Made by a program: the position numbers and the translations under genes. The notes under the pieces were generated by a model, which had not been told where the DNA came from, made no database searches, and was given only the letters and a program-made list of their open reading frames with translations. DNA of 64,000 nt from the NCBI RefSeq assembly GCF_003202235.1, contig NZ_MASU01000005.1, forward strand, positions 124,001 through 188,000, read 5' to 3'. The stretch comes from Prauserella flavalba. GTDB taxonomy: Bacteria; Actinomycetota; Actinomycetes; Mycobacteriales; Pseudonocardiaceae. Below, in pieces: positions 1-8,588 of the stretch (positions are counted from its first letter, which is position 1; each line of letters begins with the position of its first letter).

Positions 1-328
1 GCCGTGCCAGCTCCTCCGTGAACGACAGCACGCACACGCCGTCGACGCCGTGCCGCCACGCCAGCTCGGCCCTGCGGTCGGCGGTGCTGAGCGCGGCGGT
101 GTCCCTCGGCGCGCCGACCACTCGGGCCGGATGCGGATCGAACGTCACGAGCATGCTCGGCAGGCGCAGCGCGCGTCCGACGTCCAGCGTGCGGTCGATG
201 AGCCGCGCGTGGCCCCGGTGGACGCCGTCGAAGACGCCGATCGTCACCACCTGGGGACCCAGGCCGGGCGGCAGCTCGGCGAGCCCCCGCCACAGCCGGG
301 ACCGCCTGCCCGTGGCCGGTGCCGTCAT
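1..328 (-). CDS. FAD synthetase (RibF N-terminal domain)-like protein, 3' end outside window
   Basis: Only the first 109 residues are inside the window. They carry the nucleotidyltransferase signature of bacterial FAD synthetases: VVTIGVFDGVHRGH (the HxGH ATP-binding motif) followed by VTFDPHP. In full-length RibF this domain adenylates FMN to FAD and a riboflavin kinase domain follows; whether the kinase domain is present cannot be seen. The ATG at 328 is preceded by GAGGAG. It lies 82 bases downstream of the catechol dioxygenase on the same strand, behind a flavin-dependent hydroxylase and a flavin reductase, so it is probably a paralogue that feeds FAD to that monooxygenase rather than the housekeeping ribF (inference). 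Confidence 0.75.
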   Translation of the reverse strand, partial: MTAPATGRRSRLWRGLAELPPGLGPQVVTIGVFDGVHRGHARLIDRTLDVGRALRLPSMLVTFDPHPARVVGAPRDTAALSTADRRAELAWRHGVDGVCVLSFTEELAR

Positions 329-410
329 GGTCAGCTCCTCATGGTCACCCTGGCCCCGGCGGGACCGCTCTCGCCGCCGGGACCAGGGCCGTCCGGAAAG
401 GACGGTGAGG

Positions 411-1262
411 TCACCCGCGCTCGAGCACGAAGTCGTACTCGGAGCGCAATGTGCCGTCGCCCTGCTCCACCGGGGTCAGCACCAGTTCGGGCTTGGTCGC
501 CTGAGCGATGTCGCTGTCGAGCCATTCGCCACCCTCGAAGTACAGCTGGGTGGTGATCGGCCTGCAGCCGGGCGCGCGCACGATGAGGTGCAGGTGCGCG
601 GGCCGCCACGGGTGCCAGCCCGCGGCGTCGATCAGCCGACCGGTGGGGCCGTCGGTCGGGATCTGGTACGGCGCGGGCTGCACCGTGCTGATCTCGAACC
701 GGCCCTGCCCGTCCGTGACGACGACGCCGCGCAGGTTGCCGTCGGGCAGGTGCGGCGCGAAGCCCGAGTAGTAGCCCTCCGAGTCGGCGTGCCAGACGTC
801 GAGCTCGGCCCCGGCGAGCGGGTTGCCGTCGGTGTCGCGGACCTGTCCCGCGAACACCAGCGCCGTGCCCTGCTCGCCGGGCCGGGCCGGCAGGCTCGCC
901 ACGGACGGCAGTTTCCGCTGGCCCGGCAGGTAGTACGGGCCGAGGATGCTGCCTTTGGTGCCCTGCTGGGTCTCCGCGGCGACGTCCTCGACGACGTGCT
1001 CGACGAACACGTCGAGGAACAGGGGCCACTCGCCGCCCTCGCCGAGGTCGATCAGCCACTGCTTGGCGGCCTGGAACTCGTCGTAGGTCACCTTCTCCGC
1101 GCGGATCGCGTCGTGCACGCCGGCGAGGATCCGGCCGACCACCGAGCTGACGCGCTCGGCCGACACCGCCGCGGCGGTGTGCTCCTGCCTGCTCGCCCGG
1201 AACGCCTGCGTCGCGGACGTGCCCGAGCCGCGCGCCGTGGGGGACTGGTCGGTGCTGGTCAT
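411..1262 (-). CDS. catA: Catechol 1,2-dioxygenase (intradiol ring cleavage)
   Basis: A 283-residue non-haem Fe(III) intradiol dioxygenase, the usual CatA length. The N-terminal helical dimerisation domain (about residues 30-95) is followed by the LGPYYLPG segment and the beta-sandwich core. Expected iron ligands are visible: Tyr in DSEGYYSGF, Tyr in PAPYQIPTDGP, and both His of PAHLHLIV. The C-terminal half (QPAPYQIPTDGPTGRLI, TTQLYFEGGEWLDSD) is more like rhodococcal catechol 1,2-dioxygenases than hydroxyquinol dioxygenases, but substrate is inferred. Product would be cis,cis-muconate. It starts 14 bases after the hydroxylase stop, so the two are co-transcribed. No muconate cycloisomerase is present in the window. 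Confidence 0.85.
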   Translation of the reverse strand: MTSTDQSPTARGSGTSATQAFRASRQEHTAAAVSAERVSSVVGRILAGVHDAIRAEKVTYDEFQAAKQWLIDLGEGGEWPLFLDVFVEHVVEDVAAETQQGTKGSILGPYYLPGQRKLPSVASLPARPGEQGTALVFAGQVRDTDGNPLAGAELDVWHADSEGYYSGFAPHLPDGNLRGVVVTDGQGRFEISTVQPAPYQIPTDGPTGRLIDAAGWHPWRPAHLHLIVRAPGCRPITTQLYFEGGEWLDSDIAQATKPELVLTPVEQGDGTLRSEYDFVLERG

Positions 1263-1276
1263 GGTCTGCTCCTCGC

Positions 1277-2842
1277 TCAGCGCTTGGTGCTCATGAGGTC
1301 GGGAACGGTCCAGCCGTCGAGGTCGTACTCGGCCATGCACTGCTCGGCGAAGCCCTTCATGGCGTCGGCGGCACCGGACTGCTGGGCGGCGAAGAGCAGC
1401 TCCGCCCGCACGCCCTCGTGGTTGCCGGAGTAGTTGCGCTCGTAGAGCTCGTGCCTGCCACCGAACTCGCTGCCGATGGAGTCCCAGATCAGCTTCATCA
1501 GCTTCACGCGCTCGATCGCGTCGATGCCGTTGGAGCCACGCACGTACTTGTCGAGGTACGGGCGCGTCTCGGGCGACTTGAAGTCGTCCGCGTGCGAGGG
1601 CAGGTAGATCAGGCCGCTGCCGAGGTCCTGCATGATGATCTCGCGTACGCGCGGGTAGCCGATGGTCATGAACCAGCGGTAGGCCAGGCCGTAGTCGAGG
1701 TGCGGCAGCACCGCGCCGTCCTGCCACTGGTCCGGGTTGGCGGCCATCGCGTCGGACAGCGCCCAGAACATGTTGCGCCAGCCGATGACCTCGCCGACGC
1801 GGGTCTGGATGCCGCGGAAGTCCTTGGTGCCGGTGGCCTCCACGCCCTTCATCAGCAGCCCGGCGATGAAGTCGAGCTTCACGGCGAGGCGGGTGACGCC
1901 GTGGAAGGTGAAGCGGTGCAGGAAGCCCGAACCGGGGAAGAACGTGCTCGCCTTCTCGGCGTCACCGTAGATGAAGACGTTCTCCCACGGGATCTTCACC
2001 TTGTCGAGGATGAAGATCGTGTCGTTCTCGTCGAAGCGCGACGAGAGCGGGTAGTCGAACGGGCTGGAGGTGCTGTCCGCCACGTTGGCGTAGGAGTTGC
2101 GGCAGATGAGCTTCATGCCCGGGGCGCCCATCGGCACGGTGCACACGAGCGCGAACTCGCGCTTCTTGATCGGCAGGCCGTAGTGGGCGATGAAGTTGTA
2201 GTTGGTGATGGCCGAGCCGGTGGCGACCACCTTGGCACCCGACACGATCAGGCCGTCGTCGCGCTCGTCCTCGACGTGGATGAAGATGTCCTTCACGTCG
2301 TCGGGGTTCTTGTCGCGGTCCACCGGCGGGTTGATGATCGCGTGGTTCCAGTACAGGACCTTCTCCTGTGACTCGGTGTACCAGCGGCGGGCGTTGTCGG
2401 CGAAGGGTTCGTAGAAGTCGGCGTTGGCGCCGAGTGTGCCGAGGAACGCGGCCTTGTAGTCGGGGCTGCGGCCCATCCAGCCGTAGGTCATCTTCGCCCA
2501 CTCGGCGATCGCGTCGCGGTCGGCGAGCAGGTCCTCGCGGCTGCGGGGGGTGCGGAAGAACGGATGTGTGAACCCGCTGCTGCCCGTGTCGGTGGGTGCG
2601 GTCAGCACGCGCTGCCTGTCCGGGTCGTGCAGCGCGTCGTAGAGCCGCGCGGTCATGCGCACCGAGTTGCGGAACGCCGGATGAGTGGTGACGTCCTCGA
2701 CCTTGTCGCCGTAGATGAACACCTCACGGCCGTCGCGGATGCTTTCGATGTACTCGTCACCGGTCATCGGGCGCGTGTTCCTCGGAGCGCTCGCTCCGTT
2801 CGCGGCGGTGCCGGCGGCTTCGTCACGCTGCTCGACTGTCAT
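1277..2842 (-). CDS. Two-component flavin-dependent phenol hydroxylase, oxygenase subunit (HpaB family)
   Basis: 521 residues, the normal size of the 4-hydroxyphenylacetate 3-hydroxylase (HpaB/PheA1/NpcA) family with its acyl-CoA-dehydrogenase-like fold. Family hallmarks include [28 protein letters not shown] and the region around [15 protein letters not shown]. The enzyme uses reduced flavin from a separate reductase to ortho-hydroxylate a phenol. The reductase is the upstream gene and the next gene cleaves catechol-type rings, so phenol to catechol is the simplest assignment; 4-nitrophenol or resorcinol hydroxylation cannot be excluded. Cytoplasmic. The gene starts at ATG 2842, 47 bases after the reductase stop. 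Confidence 0.87.
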   Translation of the reverse strand: MTVEQRDEAAGTAANGASAPRNTRPMTGDEYIESIRDGREVFIYGDKVEDVTTHPAFRNSVRMTARLYDALHDPDRQRVLTAPTDTGSSGFTHPFFRTPRSREDLLADRDAIAEWAKMTYGWMGRSPDYKAAFLGTLGANADFYEPFADNARRWYTESQEKVLYWNHAIINPPVDRDKNPDDVKDIFIHVEDERDDGLIVSGAKVVATGSAITNYNFIAHYGLPIKKREFALVCTVPMGAPGMKLICRNSYANVADSTSSPFDYPLSSRFDENDTIFILDKVKIPWENVFIYGDAEKASTFFPGSGFLHRFTFHGVTRLAVKLDFIAGLLMKGVEATGTKDFRGIQTRVGEVIGWRNMFWALSDAMAANPDQWQDGAVLPHLDYGLAYRWFMTIGYPRVREIIMQDLGSGLIYLPSHADDFKSPETRPYLDKYVRGSNGIDAIERVKLMKLIWDSIGSEFGGRHELYERNYSGNHEGVRAELLFAAQQSGAADAMKGFAEQCMAEYDLDGWTVPDLMSTKR

Positions 2843-2889
2843 CAGTACTTCCCTTCTCCATTGATGGGGCTCGTTGACCGCGTCGCGGT

Positions 2890-3450
2890 TCAGGCGGGCA
2901 CGCGCTGGTAGGCGCCCGCCGAGGGCATGCCGAACCAGCTGCTCTCCGGGCAGTCGACGGACGCGGCCCAGTGGTGGCCGCTGTCGAGTGCGCGCAGGGA
3001 GCGGAACCGGCCCGCGAAGAACAGCAGGGGTTCGGCGTCGGTCAGCTCCAGGTCGACGACCTCGCCGAGGACGATCAGGTGGTCGCCGCCGTCGTACGTG
3101 CGCCAGGGCCGGCAGGAGATGGTCGCCGCGTTGCCGACGAGCACGGGGGCGGTGGGGCCCTGTGCCCACAGGGGACCGGGCTCCTGCGGCTTTCCGGCGA
3201 AGTGCCACGCGATGTCCTGCTGCTCGGCGGCGAGCACGTTCACGGCGAACGGTGCGCCGTCGAGGTAGCCACAGGCCTTGGACCGGCGGGTCAGCGTGAC
3301 CTGACACAGCGCGGGCTCCAGCGAGACGGCCGTGAAGGCGTTCACGGTCGCGCCGTGGGGCTCACCGGCTTCGTTCTCGCAGGTCACCACCGTCACGCCG
3401 GTGGCGAACCGGCCGAAGCCGTTGCGGATCTCCCGCTGATCCAGGGTCAT
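2890..3450 (-). CDS. Flavin reductase, partner of the HpaB-type hydroxylase
   Basis: 186 residues of the flavin reductase-like FMN-binding family (HpaC/PheA2/NpcB). Typical segments are [33 protein letters not shown] and the late [17 protein letters not shown]. It supplies reduced flavin by diffusion to the hydroxylase encoded next. I chose ATG 3450 because AGGAGG ends 8 bases upstream; a GTG three codons earlier lies directly against that Shine-Dalgarno sequence and is unlikely. First gene of the operon, with an IclR operator palindrome just upstream of its ribosome binding site. Confidence 0.87.
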   Translation of the reverse strand: MTLDQREIRNGFGRFATGVTVVTCENEAGEPHGATVNAFTAVSLEPALCQVTLTRRSKACGYLDGAPFAVNVLAAEQQDIAWHFAGKPQEPGPLWAQGPTAPVLVGNAATISCRPWRTYDGGDHLIVLGEVVDLELTDAEPLLFFAGRFRSLRALDSGHHWAASVDCPESSWFGMPSAGAYQRVPA

Positions 3451-3463
3451 CGTCGACACCTCC

Positions 3464-3500
3464 TGTACGCTTTGCGTACACTCTGACCGCTATGCGTTCA
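3464..3500. promoter_or_regulatory. Two tandem IclR-type operator palindromes
   Basis: Site 1 (3464-3480) reads TGTACGC-TTT-GCGTACA, a perfect inverted repeat of 7 bases around 3. Site 2 (3484-3500) reads TGACCGC-TAT-GCGTTCA, the same architecture with mismatches. Their centres are 20 bases apart, about two helical turns, so bound dimers would lie on the same face. They sit between the divergent flavin reductase and the IclR gene and touch the reductase leader, which fits control of both genes by the adjacent regulator (inference). Confidence 0.65.
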
Positions 3501-3567
3501 ACAGGTGGAAGGGTGCACCGGGGACGGCTTGGAAGTCAAGACCGGGATTGCGGGAAGATGGCTGACG

Positions 3568-4389
3568 ATGACCAAGGACGAGAACTCGCGCGATCACATC
3601 CAGAGCCTGGAGCGGGGCTTTCAGGTGCTGCTGGCCTTCGACGCCGAGCGGCCCAATCCCTCGCTCGCCGAGCTCGCCGCGGCCACCGGGCTGTCCCGGC
3701 CCGCGGTGCGGCGGATCCTCATCACGCTGCAGAGCCTCGGCTACGTGAAGGGGGAGGGCGGGCACTGGTCGCTGACGCCGCGGGTGCTGAGCATCGGCCA
3801 GCACTACTCGGCCTCGCACGCCATGATCGAGCTGTCCCAGCCGCACCTCCTGCGGCTCGCGGAACAGACGAGCGAATCCGCGTCACTCGCCGCGCTCGAC
3901 GGCACCGATGTCGTCTACATCGGACGCGTTCCGGTGCGGCGCATCATGAGCATCAACATCGCGATCGGCTCCCGCGTGCCCGCGTACGCCACGTCGATGG
4001 GGCGGGTCCTGCTGGCGTGGGCTCCGCCGAAACACGTCGACGAGGTCATCGACGCGGGCCTGCGCCCGCTCACCAAGAACACCGTCACCGACCCCGAGGA
4101 GTTCCGCCGCGAGCTGCGCACGGTGCGCGCCCAGGGCTACTCGATCGTCGCCGGTGAGCTCGAAGAGGGCCTGCTGTCGGTCTCGGCCCCCGTCCGGGAC
4201 CAGTCGGGCACCGTGATCGCCGCGCTCGCGTCCTCGACGTCGAGCGGCAGGGCGACCGTGGACGAACTGCGCGCCGAGATCGCCCCGCTCGTCGTGCGCA
4301 CCGCCGACGCCATCAGCGCCGACTACGGCCACCGGGCCTCGGGCAAAGCGATCTCCACCGTGCACCGCGAGCACGAGGGCTTCTTCTGA
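3568..4389 (+). CDS. IclR-family regulator, PcaR/PobR-like, of the phenol/catechol operon
   Basis: 273 residues: an N-terminal winged helix (IQSLERGFQVLLAF, SLAELAAATGLSRPAVRRILITL) followed by an IclR effector domain (about residues 85-260). The opening IQSLERGF pattern and overall length are typical of PcaR/PcaU/PobR regulators that sense aromatic acids in the beta-ketoadipate pathway. ATG 3568 is chosen because the domain begins about 10 residues later and GGGAAG lies 10 bases upstream; an earlier in-frame GTG at 3505 would place the leader almost against operator site 2. Divergent from the reductase-hydroxylase-dioxygenase operon it probably controls. Effector unknown. Confidence 0.85.
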   Translation: MTKDENSRDHIQSLERGFQVLLAFDAERPNPSLAELAAATGLSRPAVRRILITLQSLGYVKGEGGHWSLTPRVLSIGQHYSASHAMIELSQPHLLRLAEQTSESASLAALDGTDVVYIGRVPVRRIMSINIAIGSRVPAYATSMGRVLLAWAPPKHVDEVIDAGLRPLTKNTVTDPEEFRRELRTVRAQGYSIVAGELEEGLLSVSAPVRDQSGTVIAALASSTSSGRATVDELRAEIAPLVVRTADAISADYGHRASGKAISTVHREHEGFF

Positions 4390-4399
4390 CGCGCCCGGC

Positions 4400-6733
4400 T
4401 CAGCCCGCCGCGCTCGCCGCGACCCACGACGCGACCTGCGTGCGCGACGAGAAGTCGAGCTTGCGCAGGATCCGCTCCACGTGCCCGTCGACCGTGCGCG
4501 ATGAGATCGTGAGCCGCTCGGCGATCTCCTTGTTGGACAGTCCGTCCGCGATGAGCGTGGCGACCTCCTGCTCGCGCCGCGTGAGCGGCGCCACCGGTTC
4601 GCTCCCGCACGCACGCGGCGCCCGTCGCACCGGTGGCCCCGCGTGCGCGGCCAGCTCGAGTCCCAGCGCGACGGCCTCCGACACGGTGACGTTCGCGTAG
4701 CGCTCCCGGATCGCCAGCGCGCGCTCGGCCCCCAGCGCCTCCTCGATGCGGGCGGCGCAGTCACGAGCGTCGGCCAGCGCGTGGGGCCCGAACGCCTCCA
4801 GCGTGGTGCCCAGCTGCCGCCAGACCGACCCCGCGACGGCCGCGAGCACGGCGGCGTTCTCGACGTGGCCGTAGGCCGCGGCCACCCACGACGCCACCTC
4901 GGTGCTCAGCGCGGTGCAGACGCCGTCGCGGAAATCCCGTTCGATCTCCATCGTGCCGGTGATCGCCTCCCTCGCCGCCACCCGCTCGCCCAGGTGGACG
5001 TGGCAGATCGCCGACACCCAGAGCGCGTAGCCGTGCGCCCACAGCTCGCCGTGCCGCCCGCTGAGCTCCCGCACCTCCCGGCACGTCCGCAGCGCCTCGT
5101 GCTCCCGCCCCGCGTACGCCTGCGCCATAGCCAGCTGGAACGCCGCCGTGAGCTCGGCGCCGGGATCGCCGACCTCGCGGTGTATCCGGATCGCCTCGCG
5201 GTAGAGCCGGATCGACGGCTGCAGGTCGCCCTCGAAGAGGTTGAGCAGTGCCCGCCAGTGCGCGGCGTGCCCCGCCATCGCCACGTCGCCGAGGTCCTCG
5301 GCGATCCGCGCGCACTCGCCGAGGTAGCCCCGCGCGACCCCGCGGTCGCCCTGGATCAACGCGACCCACGCGGCCACCCACAGCGCGTGGCCCCGCTCCG
5401 GGACGGCCGGCTCCAGGCGGTCCAGCAGCCGCTCGAGCCAGCGCCGGCCGTAGGTGAGGAACCCGCCCGCGATCCAGTGGTAGCGCAGCAGCGAGGCCAG
5501 GTCGGCGCCCGCGCGTTCCTCACCGGGCGTGTCGGCGGACCAGGCGAGCGCCGCGAGCAGGTTCGGATGGTCCTCCCGCAGCTGCGCCAGATCCTCCGCC
5601 TGATGCGGGCCACACCAGCGCTCCACCATCGCCGCGGCCCGCGCGCGGTAGTGGTCGCGGTGCCGCCGGTGCAGCAGCTCCCGCTCACCCGAGGCGTCGA
5701 GCAGCTCCAGCCCGTACTCCCGCAAGGTCACGAACTGCCGGTAGCGGATGCGCTCGCCGGTGCGCTCGGCGACGAGCACCGACTTGCCGACCAGGCCGTC
5801 GATCGCGTCGAGCAGCCGGTCGTCGGTCAGTTCCCCGAAACCGCACACGCCCTCGATCGGCTCCAGGCCCACCGCCGACGGGAACACCGCCAGCCGCGCC
5901 CACAGCAGCCGCTCGTCCGGCCCGCACAGGTCGTGGCTCCAGTCGATCAGCGCCCGCAGCGAGCGATGCCGGGGCCCCGCGCCGCGGTGGCCGCTGCTCA
6001 GCAGCTGGAACCGCCGGTGGAGCCGGGCCACCACCTGCGACACCGACAGCGACCGCAGCCGCAGCGCGGCCAGCTCGATCGCCAGCGGCATACCGTCGAG
6101 CTGCTTGCACAGCTGCGCCACGGCCTCGCGGTTGTCCGGGGTCACCACGAACCCTGGCAGCACCGCGCGGGCGCGGTCGACCAGCAGCCGCACCGCGGGC
6201 ACGTGGTCGAGCGAGCCCGCGCTCGCGACGTCGGCGTCGCTGGGCACGGCGAGCGGCGTGAGCAGATGCACCTGCTCGCCCGCGATGCCCAGCGGCTCAC
6301 GGCTCGTCGCCAGCACCCGCAGCCCCGGAAGCGCGTCGAGCAGGCGCGTCACGAACCGGGCGCCCGCGTCGAGCAGGTGCTCGCAGTTGTCGAGCAGCAG
6401 CAGCGCCGTGCGGCCGCGCAGGTGGCCGATCACCCGGTCGGCCGCGGCCCGGTTCGACTGGTCCGCCACCCCGAGCGCCGTCGCGACGGCGGGCGCGAGC
6501 TGCGTGGGATCGGTGACGCTCGCCAGCTCGGCCACGTGCACCCCGTCGGGGAACGTGGCCCGCCCGGCCACCTCCAGCGCCGTGCGCGTCTTGCCCACCC
6601 CGCCGGGCCCGGTCAGCGTCACCAGCCGCGACTCCCGCAGGTGCGCCGCGAGCGCGGCGAGGTCGTGCCGCCTGCCGACGAAGCTGGTCAGCCCCGCGCG
6701 ATGCGCGTGCGCCGTCGGCGCGACGTCGGCCAT
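4400..6733 (-). CDS. Large ATP-binding LuxR-family transcriptional regulator
   Basis: 777 residues. An N-terminal NB-ARC/AAA-type ATPase carries Walker A GPGGVGKT at residues 42-49, a Walker-B-like ALLLLDNCEHLL and the ATSREPLGI segment. A long helical, TPR-like middle follows (about 400-690), then a C-terminal LuxR/GerE helix-turn-helix (LTRREQEVATLIADGLSNKEIA...SSRTVDGHVERI). Such STAND-type activators switch on adjacent catabolic or secondary-metabolism genes on ligand binding. ATG 6733 has GGGAGG 5 bases upstream. It is divergent from the monooxygenase-esterase pair, the probable target. Its stop lies 11 bases from the convergent IclR stop. Confidence 0.88.
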   Translation of the reverse strand: MADVAPTAHAHRAGLTSFVGRRHDLAALAAHLRESRLVTLTGPGGVGKTRTALEVAGRATFPDGVHVAELASVTDPTQLAPAVATALGVADQSNRAAADRVIGHLRGRTALLLLDNCEHLLDAGARFVTRLLDALPGLRVLATSREPLGIAGEQVHLLTPLAVPSDADVASAGSLDHVPAVRLLVDRARAVLPGFVVTPDNREAVAQLCKQLDGMPLAIELAALRLRSLSVSQVVARLHRRFQLLSSGHRGAGPRHRSLRALIDWSHDLCGPDERLLWARLAVFPSAVGLEPIEGVCGFGELTDDRLLDAIDGLVGKSVLVAERTGERIRYRQFVTLREYGLELLDASGERELLHRRHRDHYRARAAAMVERWCGPHQAEDLAQLREDHPNLLAALAWSADTPGEERAGADLASLLRYHWIAGGFLTYGRRWLERLLDRLEPAVPERGHALWVAAWVALIQGDRGVARGYLGECARIAEDLGDVAMAGHAAHWRALLNLFEGDLQPSIRLYREAIRIHREVGDPGAELTAAFQLAMAQAYAGREHEALRTCREVRELSGRHGELWAHGYALWVSAICHVHLGERVAAREAITGTMEIERDFRDGVCTALSTEVASWVAAAYGHVENAAVLAAVAGSVWRQLGTTLEAFGPHALADARDCAARIEEALGAERALAIRERYANVTVSEAVALGLELAAHAGPPVRRAPRACGSEPVAPLTRREQEVATLIADGLSNKEIAERLTISSRTVDGHVERILRKLDFSSRTQVASWVAASAAG

Positions 6734-6783
6734 GACGTCCTCCCGCTGTCGGTCCTGCGTGGACTCCGAGCATGGCACGAGCG

Positions 6784-6842
6784 GGGCACCACCCGGGTAG
6801 TGCCCGCGCCGCAGTGGGGTGGCGAATGGGGTGATCTCACCC
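6784..6842. promoter_or_regulatory. Two palindromes in the LuxR/monooxygenase divergent promoter region
   Basis: 6784-6805 is a 22-base near-perfect palindrome with arms GGGCAC and GTGCCC around a CCCGGG core (one mismatched pair). 6829-6842 has arms GGGTGA and TCACCC separated by TC. Both lie in the only intergenic space between the regulator (minus) and the monooxygenase (plus), so they are candidate binding sites for the LuxR regulator. No clear -10/-35 pair is visible. Confidence 0.4.
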
Positions 6843-6912
6843 TGCCCGGCCGGTGCCCCCGCGGCCCAGTGTTGACGCCGACCGACAACGCAGTCAGGAA
6901 GGCAGGTCCGCC

Positions 6913-8562
6913 GTGGCGGCTTCAACGACGACAGCCCGCACCACCCACGACGTCCTCATCATCGGCGCCGGCTTCGCCGGGCTCTACGCCGTGCACAAGT
7001 TCCGCGACCAGCTGGGTCTCGACGTCCTCGCGTTCGACGCCGCGGGCGACGTCGGCGGAACGTGGTACTGGAACCGCTATCCCGGCGCCCGCGTGGACAT
7101 CGAGAGCGTCCACTACTCGTACTCCTTCGACGAGGACCTGCAGCAGGAGTGGCACTGGACCGAGAAGTTCTGCGCCCAACCCGAGATCCTCTCCTACCTC
7201 GGCCACGTCGCCGACCGCTTCGACCTGCGCCGCAGCATCCGGTTCAACACGCGCGTGACGGGGCTGACGTGGGACGACGACGCCGCCGAATGGGAGCTGC
7301 GCACCGACCGCGGCGGCGTCCACCGCGCGAAGTACGTGATCTCCGGAGCGGGGACACTGTCGGTGCCGAAGAAGCCCGAGTTCCCCGGCGTCGAGGACTT
7401 CCGGGGCGAGGTCTACCTCACCGGAAACTGGCCGCACGACGAACCGTCGTTCGAGGGCAGGCGGGTCGGGATCATCGGCGTCGGCTCCTCGGGCATCCAG
7501 GCCATCAGCGAGCTCGCCAAGACCGCCGGGCACCTGACCGTCTTCCAGCGCACCCCGAACTACGCGACGCCGATCGGCAACGAGCCCACCGACCCGGCCG
7601 AGGAGGCCGCGAACAAGGCAGGCTACCGGCGGATCAGGGAGGCCTCGCGCAACCACTTCCTCGGCGTGCCCTACACGGACGTGCAGCCCTCCGCACTCGC
7701 CGTCAGTGCCGAGGAGCGGCGCCGCGTCTTCGACGACCGCTGGAACCGGGGCGGGTTCCGGCTCTTCATCGACGCGTTCGGCGACATCCTCTTCGACAAG
7801 GCCGCCAACGACACCGCGGCCGACTACATCCGCGACCGCATCCGCGAGCGCGTGCACGACCCGGCGACCGCGGAGCTGCTGTGCCCCACGGACTACCCAT
7901 ACGGCACCAAACGGCCGCCGCTGGAGACCGACTACTACGAGGCCTACAACCGCGACGACGTCGAGCTCGTCGACGTCAAGGCCAACCCCGTCGCCGAGAT
8001 CACCCCGCGCGGCGTGCGCCTGGCCGACGGCACCGAGCACGAGCTCGACTGCCTCGTCCTCGCCACCGGCTTCGACGCCTGCACCGGCCCCCTGCTCGCC
8101 ATGAACATCGTGGGCCGCGACGGGCTCGCCCTCACCGAGCACTGGGCCGACGGCCCGCAGACCTACCTCGGCCTCATGTCCGCGGGCTTCCCCAACCTCT
8201 TCATGATCACCGGCCCGCAGAGCCCCTCGGTGCTCTACAACATGCCGCTCGCGATCGAAGACCACGTGGACTTCGCCGCCGACGCCATCGCCCACCTGCG
8301 ACAGTCCACGCTGGACGTGATCGAGCCCGAGGCCGATGCCGAGCGCGCTTGGGTCGAGCACACCAACGAGCTCGCACAGGCCACCCTCCTGCCCACGTCG
8401 CCGACCTCGTGGTACATGGGCGCCAACATCCCCGGCAAGCCCCGCCGCGTGCTCGTCTACCTCGGCGGAGCCCCCGCCTACCGCGCGAAATGCGCCGAGA
8501 TCGTCCACAACGGATACCAGGGCTTCCGCCTCACCGGCAGCGCGGCACTCGTCACCGCCTGA
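6913..8562 (+). CDS. FAD-dependent Baeyer-Villiger-type monooxygenase with altered fingerprint
   Basis: 549 residues, typical of class B cyclohexanone monooxygenase-like flavoproteins. FAD Rossmann motif GAGFAG at residues 18-23; second fingerprint GGTWYWNRYPGARVD; NADPH Rossmann GVGSSG in the middle. The diagnostic FxGxxxHxxxWP motif is present as FRGEVYLTGNWP: the conserved His is replaced by Leu169. It should use NADPH and O2 to insert oxygen next to a ketone, but the His change makes efficiency or chemistry uncertain. GTG 6913 is chosen for its AGGAAGG upstream. It is followed 26 bases later by an esterase, the classic pairing in which the ester or lactone product is hydrolysed. Confidence 0.85.
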   Translation: MAASTTTARTTHDVLIIGAGFAGLYAVHKFRDQLGLDVLAFDAAGDVGGTWYWNRYPGARVDIESVHYSYSFDEDLQQEWHWTEKFCAQPEILSYLGHVADRFDLRRSIRFNTRVTGLTWDDDAAEWELRTDRGGVHRAKYVISGAGTLSVPKKPEFPGVEDFRGEVYLTGNWPHDEPSFEGRRVGIIGVGSSGIQAISELAKTAGHLTVFQRTPNYATPIGNEPTDPAEEAANKAGYRRIREASRNHFLGVPYTDVQPSALAVSAEERRRVFDDRWNRGGFRLFIDAFGDILFDKAANDTAADYIRDRIRERVHDPATAELLCPTDYPYGTKRPPLETDYYEAYNRDDVELVDVKANPVAEITPRGVRLADGTEHELDCLVLATGFDACTGPLLAMNIVGRDGLALTEHWADGPQTYLGLMSAGFPNLFMITGPQSPSVLYNMPLAIEDHVDFAADAIAHLRQSTLDVIEPEADAERAWVEHTNELAQATLLPTSPTSWYMGANIPGKPRRVLVYLGGAPAYRAKCAEIVHNGYQGFRLTGSAALVTA

Positions 8563-8588
8563 ACCCCTTCGACCCCAAGGAGACCGGC

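Noticed and set aside
411-1262. Calling the first dioxygenase hydroxyquinol 1,2-dioxygenase because an HpaB-type hydroxylase precedes it
   Set aside because: Its C-terminal motifs and length fit rhodococcal catechol 1,2-dioxygenases better, and HpaB-family phenol hydroxylases with catechol dioxygenases are established. Left as catechol type with stated uncertainty.
4643-7258. 871-codon plus-strand open frame opposite the LuxR regulator
   Set aside because: Arg/Pro/Gln-rich nonsense translation; the minus strand carries Walker A and LuxR motifs. It also runs into the start of the monooxygenase in the wrong frame.
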